In this document: in pieces, positions 1 through 9,317 of the stretch
Numbering within the stretch: the first letter of the stretch is position 1
Layout of the letters: every line of letters starts with the position of its first letter
Origin: Vesta saturnalis
Lineage: Eukaryota > Arthropoda > Insecta > Coleoptera > Lampyridae
Reading direction: 5' to 3'
Length of the DNA stretch: 64,000 bases
Assembly (NCBI GenBank): GCA_036346205.1
Contig: JARFJB010001495.1
Span: 5,068,501 to 5,132,500, forward strand
Notes under the pieces: generated by a model
Databases searched by the model: none
What the model was told of the DNA's origin: nothing
Seen by the model: the letters and a program-made list of their open reading frames with translations, nothing else
Program-made: the position numbers and the translations under genes

Positions 1-1588
1 TATAAATAAACCGTGGATTATATATCCACACAACTACAGGGTCAATTGCCCTTTACTAATAAAATAAAAAAAAGTGTGAAGGCGGAGCGTTAGAGTTACG
101 ATTAATTCCAATAACTAAATTCAAAACACAGTTTAAATTAACAAAAAAAAACGAGACACAACTCCGCTTTCAAACCTTCAACAAATAAAATAATTCGAAA
201 CACAAAACAATCTTAAAAGTTTTCAATAAAAAAACACAATGTTATAATACCTTACAAGGTCTAGATAGCACCTCCTCTGTGTTACAACGGATGGTACGAA
301 CCAGGTGATCGGCTACAGCTATAACGGGAATGGAAACTCCCAGGTCCGGCAAAATGATGATAAAATGTTGACTGATATTCTTTATACGAACAACTTCTTA
401 AGTTAACTCGTTTAAAATGTTACTGCATTAACCAAAACTTATTGTACAATGATAATGTGAGCGTTCAAAAATTGTTTGATAACTTTTAGCTTTTAATGTT
501 CTTTTAAATAATTTTATTTTCACTAAAACTCCTTAATAATTTGTTTAAATAACTAAATATATTTTAATATATTGCGATAGTTTCTTTATCTTTAACACGC
601 TTTGATGACAAATAGGTGGCACTGTAAGAACGATGATTTTAATAAATCCGCAAAGGCGATATAAACCTAAAAGTCCATCGACGCACTAAAAACACGAAGA
701 TGTCCTCCAGGTAATTTTACGTAAAACCGAAATCGGCACTAGGTATAATCCTTTGGTGAATGAACAATTTTCATAAATCCCTTTCACAGGTTACTTCAGT
801 AGTTAAACTACCCTTATTACACAACAAAAGTACGTTCGTTAAACACCACAAGGTCCAAAGTATCAACGTTCTAAACTACCCTTAAAGCGTAACACAAGCG
901 GCAACGTACAACTACTCAAGCGAGATCTGTCTAAGACTGCCAAAATTATTAACAATTCCATTTTGGATTTTTTAATCCCTACTCTAAAAAATCTTATCTA
1001 CTTTAATTCAACCAATTAAAAAACGGAAGGAAGACCAAGTACCCCAATACTATAAATTCGTTTCCGTCCGTAAGGACTCAGTAAATTTGAAAAACAACCG
1101 TCAGCAAGATCAACGAATACAGCCTCTGTATGTTTACCTTAAAGTACGAACAATAAGACCCACATGCAATCTCTATGAATCAAAACCAAAATACCTAATA
1201 ATAAACTGGACAACTATACTAAGCGTCTAATGTCGCTAACATGACGTAATACGCCGATAATTCACACTACTTATTTAAATTACTTAACTTTCTATTATAT
1301 TTTCGGAAATCAAACGAAATAAACCTTATTTAAACTTATATACAACTATTTACAAATAAACGTTAATCAAACTTCAATAAACGAAATAATAAGGAAAAAC
1401 AACCTAAATTACAAAAAAAATAATTTACAAATAACGAATCTAAAGCTCGCCATACGTTAAACAAATTTACTATAAACACTAAATTTGACCACAAAAAAAA
1501 TATTTATATACGGAATCTAACTAAGTACATAGAACTACAAACAAAATTACCCAATACGTATACAGGGTGTTCAAAATACCCTGACAAC
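1..1588. repeat. Dispersed repeat, copy A (unclassified)
   Basis: Copy A of an unclassified AT-rich repeat; the second copy is at 45975-47515. Shared blocks include the stretch 'gtgaaggcggagcgttag' (79-96), 'ggcactaggtataatccttt' (734-753) and 'aaagctcgccatac' near 1442. No protein domain is visible in either copy. The copy starts before the window and stops abruptly at about 1588, where virus-like coding sequence begins, so it has replaced the outer end of the left viral arm. An LTR or the noncoding part of a larger element are both possible. Confidence 0.8.
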
Positions 1589-2240
1589 TTAATCGATTGT
1601 ATTTATTATAAACTATCGAACGATACTCATCATGCAAAAAGTATGGAAATTGGATACAGTACACCTCAAGCTTGCAGCAGTAGTGCGTATTGGTGTAACT
1701 TGATCAAAGCGATAATGTAGTGTTTGATATGAAGGAATGGAATGAGCTTCTAAGATGGCATTCATATGTAGAATTACAATTTTTCCGATCCCAAGAAATT
1801 GAAAATAAAATTGACTAGTCAAATGTAAACAAAGAAGAAGATATTATCCATGATCAACATTATGAATCTCTATTTATTACAACTGGGAATTAATTAAAGG
1901 ATATGACAGAATTTTGAAAACTGTTATGATAGAAAACTGCTGTTCCTGCACATTCAACTCACATAGTATAGAAGAACTATTCAATTTAAAGGATATAATA
2001 AGCTATAGATTGGAATTTCTTGAATCTTACAATCTGGTGTGTTTTTATAAAAACTTCATACAACAAGTTGTTGACTACCGTCGTTTTCGTGAGAAAGAAT
2101 TCCGTGGTGGTGATGATGATATTTATAAAAGTATTGATGATGTTATAAATGCTAAGTATAATATCAATTCACATAACACTGTATGTTTAATGGAAATTTT
2201 GTATTATCGTCCTGCTTATCTAATGTATAGCATTTACTGA
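1589..2240 (+). pseudogene. Truncated copy of unknown adintovirus-like gene (313-aa family)
   Basis: This is the left-arm copy of the gene that is intact at 8310-9251 on the other strand. It enters part-way into the protein because the dispersed repeat at 1-1588 took away the 5' end. The first 320 bases contain frame breaks. From 1914 the reading frame is open for 108 codons to the stop at 2240 and matches the C-terminal third of the right-arm protein, including an acidic GGDDDIYK stretch. A Cys-rich patch (NCCSCTF) near the start of the open part recalls a metal site, but this is only inference. I do not recognise the function. It is the first gene of the left arm, 72 bases before the PLA2 gene. 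Confidence 0.8.
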
Positions 2241-2278
2241 ATAAAGAAATAACTATGATTTGTTTTTCTCAATGTAGG

Positions 2279-2286
2279 TATAAATA
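2279..2286 (+). promoter_or_regulatory. TATA box before PLA2 virion gene
   Basis: TATAAATA lies 26 bases before the ATG at 2313. The same octamer is kept at the same place in the right arm (8265-8272). That distance leaves almost no 5' leader, so the transcript would start very near the ATG. Confidence 0.6.
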
Positions 2287-2312
2287 CCCCGTTCTATCCA
2301 TCCAGGTAAACA

Positions 2313-2828
2313 ATGTTAGTTAAGAAGCGAAAGAGTGTAGGTGGTGGTGGTGGTTTAGTGAATGGTCTAATCAATAAACTTCCGTTTGAATTGCATTTAC
2401 CTGGTTACCAGTATTGCGGTCCTGGTACAAAGTTAGAAAAACGACTCGCATGTGGTGACCCCGGTATTACTCAATTAGATGCTCAGTGCAAACTTCACGA
2501 TATCATTTACAGAGATCACATAGATTTAGATAGTAGACATAAAGCGGATAAAATTTTACAAAAAAAAGCTTGGGAACGCTTTAAATCATCAGACGCATCA
2601 TTAGGTGAACGAACTGCAGCTTTAACAGTCAGCACAGCCATGAAAGCAAAGAGAAAATTAGGAATTGGGTGTAAACGTCGATCTAATCTGAAGAAGAAGA
2701 AAAAATGCAACGGCGGAAATTTATTGCATTTACGAAAAACAATAGCTAAAAAAATTAAACCTAACGGAAATTTCACAGACACAATAAAGTCAGCGCTTTC
2801 AACAGCAAAACGTGTGGTAAAGGTTTAG
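2313..2828 (+). CDS. Endogenous virus virion protein with parvovirus-type phospholipase A2 domain
   Basis: The 171-residue frame starts with a basic, Gly-rich N-terminus and then has a viral-type PLA2 fold. The calcium-loop motif YCGPG is at residues 34-38 and the catalytic His-Asp pair in CKLHDIIY is at residues 62-63. A very basic segment with a run of five lysines (about 111-131) could be a nuclear localisation or DNA-binding signal. In parvoviruses this domain opens endosomal membranes during entry. Related PLA2 proteins occur in adintovirus/Maverick-type elements, which fits the neighbouring genes here. The frame ends early, because the sequence after it (2829-3141) continues the conserved protein in other frames, so the element is decayed. 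The start is the first ATG after the TATA box at 2279. A host secreted PLA2 is unlikely: there is no signal peptide and few cysteines. Confidence 0.85.
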   Translation: MLVKKRKSVGGGGGLVNGLINKLPFELHLPGYQYCGPGTKLEKRLACGDPGITQLDAQCKLHDIIYRDHIDLDSRHKADKILQKKAWERFKSSDASLGERTAALTVSTAMKAKRKLGIGCKRRSNLKKKKKCNGGNLLHLRKTIAKKIKPNGNFTDTIKSALSTAKRVVKV

Positions 2829-3141
2829 GAGGAAAGAAAAACATTAAAGTTCCTAGAGTAATTCCCCTACTTAAACAAGGAGGGTTTTTTTACCATTTCT
2901 TATTCCGTTATTCGCAGGATTATCAGCAATCGGTGCTTTAGCTGGCGGTGCATCAGGAATTGCTAAAGCAGTCAATGATGCTAAAAATGCTAAAAAATTG
3001 CAAGAAGAGACATCGCGTCATAATCGCATGATGGAATCGGTCGCTATAGGATCCATGAATGAGAAATGCGGTGCAGTGTATCTAAAACCAAACAAATGTG
3101 GTGATGGTGTATTATACTTAAAACCGTTTCCAAAAAACTGA
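2829..3141 (+). pseudogene. Frameshifted C-terminal part of the PLA2/core virion protein
   Basis: After the stop at 2828 the conserved sequence continues with at least two frame changes. It encodes a hydrophobic Gly/Ala-rich segment (about 2895-2960; AGLSAIGALAGG) and then a charged helix (KNAKKLQEE). It ends in two short repeats of a Gly-Tyr-Leu-Lys-Pro type before the stop near 3141. This looks like the membrane-active or core region of a Polinton/adintovirus virion protein, comparable in placement to adenovirus pVI/pX; that comparison is inference. The right arm has the same region (7413-7819), also broken. Confidence 0.6.
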
Positions 3142-3142
3142 A

Positions 3143-3487
3143 TAGATTTCCCGAAGGACCGTTAACAGATATTGATTAAAAAAATACACCAAAAATGTCC
3201 CCTACCTTAGTGATATTTTTATGAGTGATAGCATGCTTAAATTACCACGGAAATATGAATCTGGAATTATTAACTTACATAGCCAAAGAGGACCAGGTAC
3301 CCATTGGCTTTGCTACAACAAGCGTTGTAAAAAGGTATGGTATTACGATAGTTTCGGTAATATTCGACCACCAACCGAAGTGATTAACTACTTTCGGGGG
3401 TGTAAAATATATTATGATTACAACCAAGATCAAGAGTTTAATACAATTATTTGCGGACACCTATGCCTACAATTTTTATATAAATAA
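3143..3487 (+). pseudogene. Adenain-like cysteine protease, N-terminus broken
   Basis: The open part is 3221-3487 (88 codons). It carries the catalytic triad of the adenovirus maturation protease family (C5): His in GTHW (residue 28), Asp in YYDSFGN (43) and Cys in ICGHLC (78), with the usual Gln a few residues before the Cys. Related sequence extends upstream to about 3143 but is interrupted by stops, so the N-terminal part is lost from the frame. The protein also stops soon after the catalytic Cys, much shorter than adenovirus proteases of about 200 residues. In this virus class the enzyme processes virion proteins during particle maturation. The right-arm copy is at 7066-7332. The stop overlaps a TATA box for the next gene. 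Confidence 0.85.
3479..3486 (+). promoter_or_regulatory. TATA box before penton-like gene
   Basis: TATAAATA overlaps the last codons of the protease frame and lies 27 bases before the ATG at 3514. It is conserved in the right arm at 7067-7074, 28 bases before that copy's ATG at 7038. Confidence 0.55.
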
Positions 3488-3513
3488 TCAGCACGACATC
3501 AAATTTTCTCAGT

Positions 3514-4123
3514 CATGTCAATAACATTCAGTTTAGAAGGTGTTGGTAACACAGCTAGCTACAACTTCTATCCGCCGATAGAGCTAGATTTGGGGAAGAA
3601 ATGCGTTATTTGCAAGTGATTAATATTCCACACGGTGCATATGAGTTAGATGAAATTAACGATTATCTAAAATCTAAAATACCCACAGAAAAGTTTAACA
3701 TTAGAGCAAACAACAATACACTTAAATGTGAGATAAACAGTTCATTTGAGATCGATTTTACTAAGAAAATTGCATCGGGCGTATGCTAGGTTTGAGTCTA
3801 AAATATTAGAACAAATATTTTACACATCTGCGTTAGACATCCAAATACTTAAACACGCTAATCTACGTAGAGTGCAACATTATAAAGGGATCTTAACGAA
3901 ACGGAAACCTGCTAAAGTATTATATGAGATTGATGTTTCAGTTCCACCATGTTATCGTCTAGATAAAACTCCAAGCAATACTCAATATTTAGAAGTAAAC
4001 ACTGACATTATTAGTAATATAACAATTAATTTGACTAATCAAAAGGGTGAATTAATAGACTTTGGTGAAAGTGAACCATTCACTGTACGCTTAGAACTAA
4101 AAGAACATGGGTCTGAGAATTAA
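3514..4123 (+). pseudogene. Penton/minor-capsid-like gene, internally deleted
   Basis: The gene starts at ATG 3514 (SITFSLEGVGNTASYNFYPP). About 100 bases present in the right arm are missing near 3605, which shifts the frame. The two remaining open pieces are 3601-3789 and 3746-4123, with another shift between them. The protein family is common among insect Maverick/adintovirus-like insertions. The position between protease and major capsid suggests a single-jelly-roll penton-type protein, but I see no diagnostic motif, so the name is inference. The end at 4123 overlaps the start of the small gene at 4107. Confidence 0.6.
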
Positions 4124-4313
4124 TCCAGGACCAATTCCATATTTCAAAAATTCATATAAAAGACATCATCCCTACAGTAAGTCATTAATTAGTCATCAGC
4201 CTTCATTGCGGTTAACATCTGCAGAGAAATACTTTTTAACGTCAATTGGTTTAAAAGTTCTCAACCACAATGGCAGAATCGTTAAACGTCTTTCAAAACA
4301 TACATTTCGATGA
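4107..4313 (+). CDS. Small basic protein of the adintovirus-like element
   Basis: This 68-residue frame starts at an ATG inside the end of the upstream gene and overlaps the start of the capsid gene at 4270. It is rich in Lys, Arg and His, has a Gly-Pro near the N-terminus, and has no visible domain. Part of it is preserved in the right arm (6270-6349), where the inverted duplication ends, so the overlap arrangement is old. A small virion or core protein is possible. It could also be only a leader segment of the capsid gene. Confidence 0.45.
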   Translation: MGLRINPGPIPYFKNSYKRHHPYSKSLISHQPSLRLTSAEKYFLTSIGLKVLNHNGRIVKRLSKHTFR

Positions 4314-5489
4314 TACTATAATTAAATCAGATATTCACACTTATCTTCCATATGGATCTTCTAAATATGGACCTTCCGACGAAATACGCATCTTAATTCA
4401 AAGTCAAGATCTAATTACGGCTACTTATGATAGTTTTCTGTACATAGAAGGTAAACTTGAGCTCAAAAAAGAAGATGAAAGAAAAGTATGCAGCTTAACC
4501 AACAATTTCCCGAACTTTCTTTTCGAAGAAACTCGTTATGAGTTAGGTGGTCAGAGAGTGGATGTTTGTAGAAATCCAGGAATAACATCTACGCTTAAGG
4601 GATATATTTCTTATACAGCAAGCAAAAGCAAAGCACTAAGCCATTTGGGATGGTCACCAAAGAATGAAGAACCATTACAAGTAGAATTCGATGAGCAAAA
4701 TGGAGAAAAATCATTTACAGTTCCATACCATTGAACCACATATTTGGAATAATGGAGGATTATCGTCAGGTAATCGTGAATATGCGCCAAGAGTTAGTTT
4801 TAATTCGATCTAGAAGCGATACAAACAGTTACTATGGTGAAGTTGATGCCGCAATAAGCTTAAATAAATTCAATGGAAAGCACCACACTTAACACTTAGT
4901 GATGCTGCGAAACTTAACTTGTTTCAAGGAATCAATAAAAATTCTATTACTGTTCCATTTCGTCAATGGGAGTTATATGAATTACCTTCTTTAAAACAGG
5001 CAACCTTAGACATATGGCCAGTAAAAACATCAACGCAACTGGAAAAACCACGTTGGATAATTGTTGCATTCCAACAAGGTAAAAGGTATACAAAGTCAGC
5101 AAGGGCCGGAAATTTTGATCACATTAACATCAGAAACCTTAAAGTACATCTGAATTCTGAGTATTATCCATATGAAACAATACATTTGAACTTCAGTGCT
5201 AACCAATATATGTATACCAGCCTATCACAATTTTTTGAAATTTCGATGTGTTTACTATGGTGAAGATGATAAAGATGCATTATTCAACTATTCCGAATTC
5301 AAATCATGTCCAGTATTTGTAATGGACTGCTCTAAACAAAATGAATCTTTAAAAAACTCAACAGTAGACATCAAATTGGAAATGGAATCTCTAACACCTT
5401 TCGATAATGGAATTGTTGTCTATGGTCTTATGCTCCATGACGCTATTGTGCAGTACAGCCCACTCACTGGGGAAGTGAAAAAGTTATAG
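4270..5489 (+). pseudogene. Major-capsid-like (hexon-like) gene, broken in three pieces
   Basis: The protein of roughly 400 residues is now split into frames 4270-4734, 4919-5263 and 5196-5489. Between 4735 and 4918 the sequence is still related but out of frame. Recognisable segments include a start with VFQNIHFDDTIIKSDIHTYLP and a conserved ETRYELGGQ motif near residue 91. This protein is recurrent in insect Maverick/adintovirus-like insertions and occupies the position of the double-jelly-roll major capsid protein between penton-like and ATPase genes. The fold assignment is from context, not from a motif I can prove. The right arm lacks it because it lies in the unduplicated centre. Confidence 0.65.
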
Positions 5490-5510
5490 TTATTGTAATA
5501 TAGCCTAGTA

Positions 5511-5518
5511 TATAAATA
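5511..5518 (+). promoter_or_regulatory. TATA box before packaging ATPase gene
   Basis: TATAAATA lies 43 bases before ATG 5562 and 22 bases after the capsid stop. It is the third identical octamer in the left arm. Confidence 0.5.
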
Positions 5519-5561
5519 AAAATGTTGTAATTCTCCGCTTAGTTTTATTTCATCCACTACG

Positions 5562-6189
5562 ATGAAAGTAAAACTCTTAATTCAAAATCATGACTTTGAT
5601 GAAAAGTCTATTACTTCACAACATGGTGATTTACCTACTAATAGTATACGTGGTATTATATGTGGCTCTCCAATTGTGGCAAAACAAACGCAATGATCAG
5701 TCTGATTACCGAGAAAAATGGCTTGAAATTTAAACATGTATACGTATACTTTAAGTCATTGAATCAAAACAAGTACAAACTTTTACAGGAAATCTTACTT
5801 CCAATGAGGGATATAGGTCACCTTCAGTGATAATCAAGATGTAATTGAGCCTAATTGTGCAAAATCATACTCTATTTTTAGCTTCGATGATATCGCTTGT
5901 GAAAAACAAAATAACATATTTTTCTATGGGTAGGCATAACGATATTGACTGTTTCTATTTGGGTCAAACTTACAGTAAAATTCCGAAGCAATTAATTCGT
6001 GACAATGCGAATCTAATTATATTATTTGAGCAAGATGAATTAAACCTAAAACATGTGTATGAGGATCATATAAGTTCCACCATAAGCATGAAATTATTTC
6101 GGGACATATGTTCAAAATTCTGGGTAGATCCGTTTGGTTTCATGGTCATAAACAAGGATGCTGAAGTTAATAATGGTCGCTTACAGTAG
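5562..6189 (+). pseudogene. FtsK/HerA-type packaging ATPase, frameshifted in the Walker A loop
   Basis: Coding similarity begins at ATG 5562. A P-loop (Gly-rich loop followed by Gly-Lys-Thr) is encoded around 5661-5686. One base is missing inside the loop, so the motif is split over two frames and the enzyme cannot be made. The later part is open from 5845 to 6189 and includes conserved segments such as LFRDICSKFWVDPFGF near the C-terminus. In Maverick/adintovirus elements this ATPase pumps the genome into the capsid. It is the last gene of the left arm and belongs to the unduplicated centre. Confidence 0.7.
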
Positions 6190-6269
6190 TTCAGTAGGTA
6201 CTGATCTGTTTAGGTATTAACAGCTATCTGTTTGTGTAAACAGCTATCTGTTCGAGGTAAACCGGTTGT
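6190..6269. repeat. Junction of the inverted viral duplication, with short direct repeat
   Basis: This spacer separates the end of the ATPase gene from the start of the right arm. It holds a direct repeat of AACAGCTATCTGTT (starting near 6219 and 6238). Neither copy is seen in the arms. Confidence 0.6.
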
Positions 6270-6349
6270 TAATGACTTACTGTAGGGATGATGTCTTTAT
6301 ATGAATTTTTGAAAGATGGAATTGGTCCTGGATTAATTCTCAGACCCAT
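6270..6349 (-). pseudogene. Truncated right-arm copy of small basic gene
   Basis: This is the reverse complement of about 4107-4187. The start codon at 6347-6349 is kept, but the copy is cut after about 26 codons where the inverted arm ends. Confidence 0.6.
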
Positions 6350-7038
6350 GTTCTTTTAGTTATAAGCGTACTGTAAATGGTTCACTTTCACCAAGAGTCT
6401 ATTAATTCACCCTTTTGATTAGTCAAATTAATTGTTATATTACTAATAGTGTCAGTGTTTACTTCTAAATATTGAGTATTGCTTGGAGTTTTATCTAGCC
6501 GATAACCTGGTGGAACTAAAACATCAATCTCATATAATACTTTAGCAGGTTTCCCGTTTCGATAAGATCCCTTTATAAGGTTGCACTCTACGTGTAGATT
6601 AGCGTGTTTAAGTATTTGGATGTCTAACGCAGATGTGTGTAAAATATTTTGTTCTAATATTTTAGACGCAAACTCTAGCATACGCCCGATGCAATTTTCT
6701 TAAGTAAAATTGATCTCAAATGAACTGTTTATCTCACATTTAAGTGTATTGTTGTTTGCTCTAATGATAAACCTTTCTGTGGGTATTTTAGATTTTAGAT
6801 AATCGTTAATTTCATCTAACTCATATGCACCGTGTGAAATATTAATCACTAGGAAATGAGATGGATCGGTTCTAAAATAAAATCTATCGTTGCCTGTATA
6901 AATGTTTCTAATGCTGTTGCAGCCGTAAAATCCAACCAATGCCATAACGCATTTCTTCCCCAAATCTAGCTCTATCGGCGGATAGAAGTTGTAGCTAGCT
7001 GTGTTACCAACACCTTCTAAACTGAATGTTATTGACAT
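6331..7038 (-). pseudogene. Penton/minor-capsid-like gene, right arm
   Basis: This is the right-arm homologue of 3514-4123. It still contains the roughly 100-base internal segment lost from the left copy. The first piece, 7038-6700, is open for 112 codons. A stop and frame change follow, then 6681-6388 is open for 97 codons, ending at a second frame change near 6390 in the ELIDSW region. The two arms have different lesions, so they have decayed independently. The TATA box at 7067-7074 precedes the ATG. Confidence 0.65.
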
Positions 7039-7065
7039 GATTGAGAAAATTTGATGTTGTGCTGA

Positions 7066-7332
7066 TTATTTATATAAAAACTGTAGGCATAGGTGTCCGC
7101 AAATAATTGTATTAAACTCTTGATATTGATTGTAATTATAATATATTTTACACCCCCGAAAGTAGTTAATCACTTCGATTGGTGGTCGAATATTACCGAA
7201 ACTATCGTAATACCATACCTTTTTACCACGCTTTTTGTAGTAAAGCCAATGGGTACTTGGTCCTCTTTGGCTATCTAAGTTAATAATTCCAGATTCATAT
7301 TTCCGTGGTAATTTAGGCATGCTATCTCTCAT
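7066..7332 (-). CDS. Adenain-like cysteine protease, right arm (partial)
   Basis: This 88-codon frame is nearly identical to 3221-3487. The catalytic residues are kept: His in STHW, Asp in YYDSFGN and Cys in ICGHLC. The Gly before the catalytic His region in the left copy is Ser here. The N-terminal extension seen in functional relatives lies upstream (about 7333-7412) but is not in frame. The enzyme would process capsid proteins. As an isolated fragment in an old insertion it is probably not active. Confidence 0.75.
   Translation of the reverse strand: MRDSMPKLPRKYESGIINLDSQRGPSTHWLYYKKRGKKVWYYDSFGNIRPPIEVINYFRGCKIYYNYNQYQEFNTIICGHLCLQFLYK
7067..7074 (-). promoter_or_regulatory. TATA box before penton-like gene, right arm
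   Basis: TATAAATA on the minus strand, 28 bases before ATG 7038. It is the counterpart of 3479-3486. Confidence 0.5.
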
Positions 7333-7412
7333 AAAAATATCCCTAAAGTAGGGGACATTTTTGTTGTATTTCTTTAAATCAATATCCGTTAACGGTCCTT
7401 CGGGTAATCTAT

Positions 7413-7819
7413 TCAGTTTTTTGGAAACGGTTTTAAGTATAATGCACCACCACCAGATTTGTTTGGTTTTAGATACAGTGCACCGCCTTTCTTATTCATG
7501 GAGCCTATAGCGACCGATTCCATCATGTGATTATGGCGCGATGTCTCTTCTTGCAATTTTTTAGCATTTTTAGCATCATTGACTGCTTTAGCAATTCCTG
7601 ATGCACCGCCAGCTAAAGCACCGATTGCTGATAATCCTGCGAATAACGGAATAAGAAATGGTAAAAAAACCCTCCTTGTTTAAGTAGGGGAATTACTCTA
7701 GGAACTTTAATGTTTTTCTTTCCTCCTAAACTTTTCACCACACGTTTTGCCGTTGAAAGCGCTGATTTTATTGTGTCTGTGAAATTTCCGTTAGGTTTAA
7801 TTTTTTTAGCTATTGTTTT
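7413..7819 (-). pseudogene. C-terminal part of PLA2/core virion protein, right arm
   Basis: Continuation of the gene below past a nonsense codon. It contains the same hydrophobic Gly/Ala segment and terminal Gly-Leu-Tyr-Leu-Lys type repeats as 2829-3141. There is a frame change in the phosphate-rich T run near 7665-7680 (poly-A/poly-T slippage is likely). It ends at the stop at 7413-7415. Confidence 0.55.
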
Positions 7820-8239
7820 TCATAAATGCAATAAATTTCCGCCGTTGCATTTTTTCTTCTTCTTCAGATTAGATCGACGTTTACACCCAATTCCTAATTT
7901 TCTCTTTGCTTTCATGGCTGTGCTGACTGTTAAAGCTGCAGTTCGTTCACCTAATGATGCGTCTGATGATTTAAAGCGTTCCCAAGCTTTTTTTTGTAAA
8001 ATTTTATCCGCTTTATGTCTACTATCTAAATCTCTGTGATCTCTGTAACTGATATCGTGAAGTTTCCACTGAGAATCTAATTGATTAATACCGGGGTCAC
8101 CGCATGCGAGTCGTTTTTCTAACTTTGTACCAGGACCGCAATACTGGTAACCAGGTAAATGCAATTCAAACGGAAGTTTATTGATTAGACCATTCACTAA
8201 ACCACCACCACCTACACTCTTTCGCTTCTTAACTAACAT
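7820..8239 (-). pseudogene. PLA2-domain virion protein, right arm, with nonsense codon
   Basis: This is the homologue of 2313-2828 and is open for 139 codons. The calcium loop YCGPG and the His-Asp pair in KLHDISY are kept. The Cys just before the catalytic motif, present on the left, is Trp here (QWKLHD). The frame ends where a CGA codon of the left copy is TGA, a simple C-to-T change, and coding similarity goes on beyond it. The TATA box is at 8265-8272. The two copies differ by scattered substitutions, so the duplication is not recent. Confidence 0.8.
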
Positions 8240-8264
8240 TGTTTACCTGGATGGATAGAACGGG

Positions 8265-8272
8265 TATTTATA
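8265..8272 (-). promoter_or_regulatory. TATA box before PLA2 gene, right arm
   Basis: TATAAATA on the minus strand, 25 bases before ATG 8239, matching 2279-2286. Confidence 0.55.
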
Positions 8273-8309
8273 CCTACATTGAGAAAACAAATCATAGTTA
8301 TTTCTTTAT

Positions 8310-9251
8310 TCAGTAAATGCTATACATTAGATAAGCAGGACGATAATACAAAATTTCCATTAAACATACAGTGTTATGTGAATTAATATTATACTTAGCA
8401 TTTATAACATCATCAATATCTTTATAAATGTCATCATCACCACCACGGAATTCTTTCTCACGAAAACGACGGTATTCAAACTTTTCATAAAAACACACCA
8501 GATTGTAAGATTCAAGAGATTCCAATGTATAGCTTATTGTATCCTTTAAATTGAATAGTTCTTCTATACTATGTGAGATGAATGTGCAAGAACAGCACTT
8601 GTAGTTTTCTATCATTACAGTTTTCAAAATTCTGTCATATCCATTAATTAATTCCCAATTGTAATAAATACCAAGATTGTTAGATAGAGATTCATAATGT
8701 TGATCACGGATTATATCTTCTTCGTTTACATTTGACCAGTCAATTTTATTTTCAATTTCTTGGGATCGGAAAAATTGTAATTCTACATATGAATGCCATC
8801 TTAGAAGCTCATTCCATTCCTTCATATCTAACACTACATTATCGCTTTGATCACAGTTAGCACACCCAATACGCACTACTGGTGCAAGCTTGAGGTGCGT
8901 ACTGTATCCAATTTCCATATGTTTTGCATGATGAGTATCGTTCGATAGTTTATAATAAATACAATCGATTAAGTATTCATTAGCGGCTTGTTTATACACT
9001 TCAGATAAATCATATGGCTGCCTGTCAGTGTTAGAAGAATAACTTTCATCATGTTTCTCTTCATTTTTACTTCTATTACCACCATCACTATTTTGACAGC
9101 ACCAACAACACAAGGTAAAATTGTTATTCATATTGTTACTGCAACTATGTGGGGTATCCATACATAACGGTGAACTTCTGAGTTTGGATCGTTCCAGAAA
9201 TGATGTTATTGCTGCCTGCATTATAACGACTGTACTTGCTTGCAATTGCAC
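8310..9251 (-). CDS. Unknown protein of adintovirus-like element, 313 aa
   Basis: This is the longest intact frame in the virus-like region. The N-terminal third is Ser/Asn/Cys-rich (CCWCCQNSDGG near residue 48). The middle has a second Cys pair (GCANCDQSDN) and an aromatic segment (WNELLRWHSYVELQFF). The last third has CCSCTF and an acidic GGDDDIYK stretch. Scattered Cys pairs suggest metal binding, but no known domain is evident. The left arm carries only the C-terminal portion (1589-2240). It is the second gene from the outer end, between the 101-aa gene and the PLA2 gene. An early or accessory role is possible; I cannot assign one. Confidence 0.7.
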   Translation of the reverse strand: MQLQASTVVIMQAAITSFLERSKLRSSPLCMDTPHSCSNNMNNNFTLCCWCCQNSDGGNRSKNEEKHDESYSSNTDRQPYDLSEVYKQAANEYLIDCIYYKLSNDTHHAKHMEIGYSTHLKLAPVVRIGCANCDQSDNVVLDMKEWNELLRWHSYVELQFFRSQEIENKIDWSNVNEEDIIRDQHYESLSNNLGIYYNWELINGYDRILKTVMIENYKCCSCTFISHSIEELFNLKDTISYTLESLESYNLVCFYEKFEYRRFREKEFRGGDDDIYKDIDDVINAKYNINSHNTVCLMEILYYRPAYLMYSIY

Positions 9252-9317
9252 TAGGACTAAACGCTGTTTAAGAAATGATAATAGTTAAATCATGTGGGTG
9301 GGGTTGTGGCACTACTA

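Noticed and set aside
2516..2782. Minus-strand frame over the PLA2 gene
   Set aside because: Shadow of the PLA2 gene; the same frame appears in the inverted arm at 7710-8039.
2313..2828. Parvovirus (densovirus) insertion
   Set aside because: The PLA2 domain is parvovirus-like, but no NS1 or parvoviral capsid is present and the neighbours include an adenain-like protease and a packaging ATPase.
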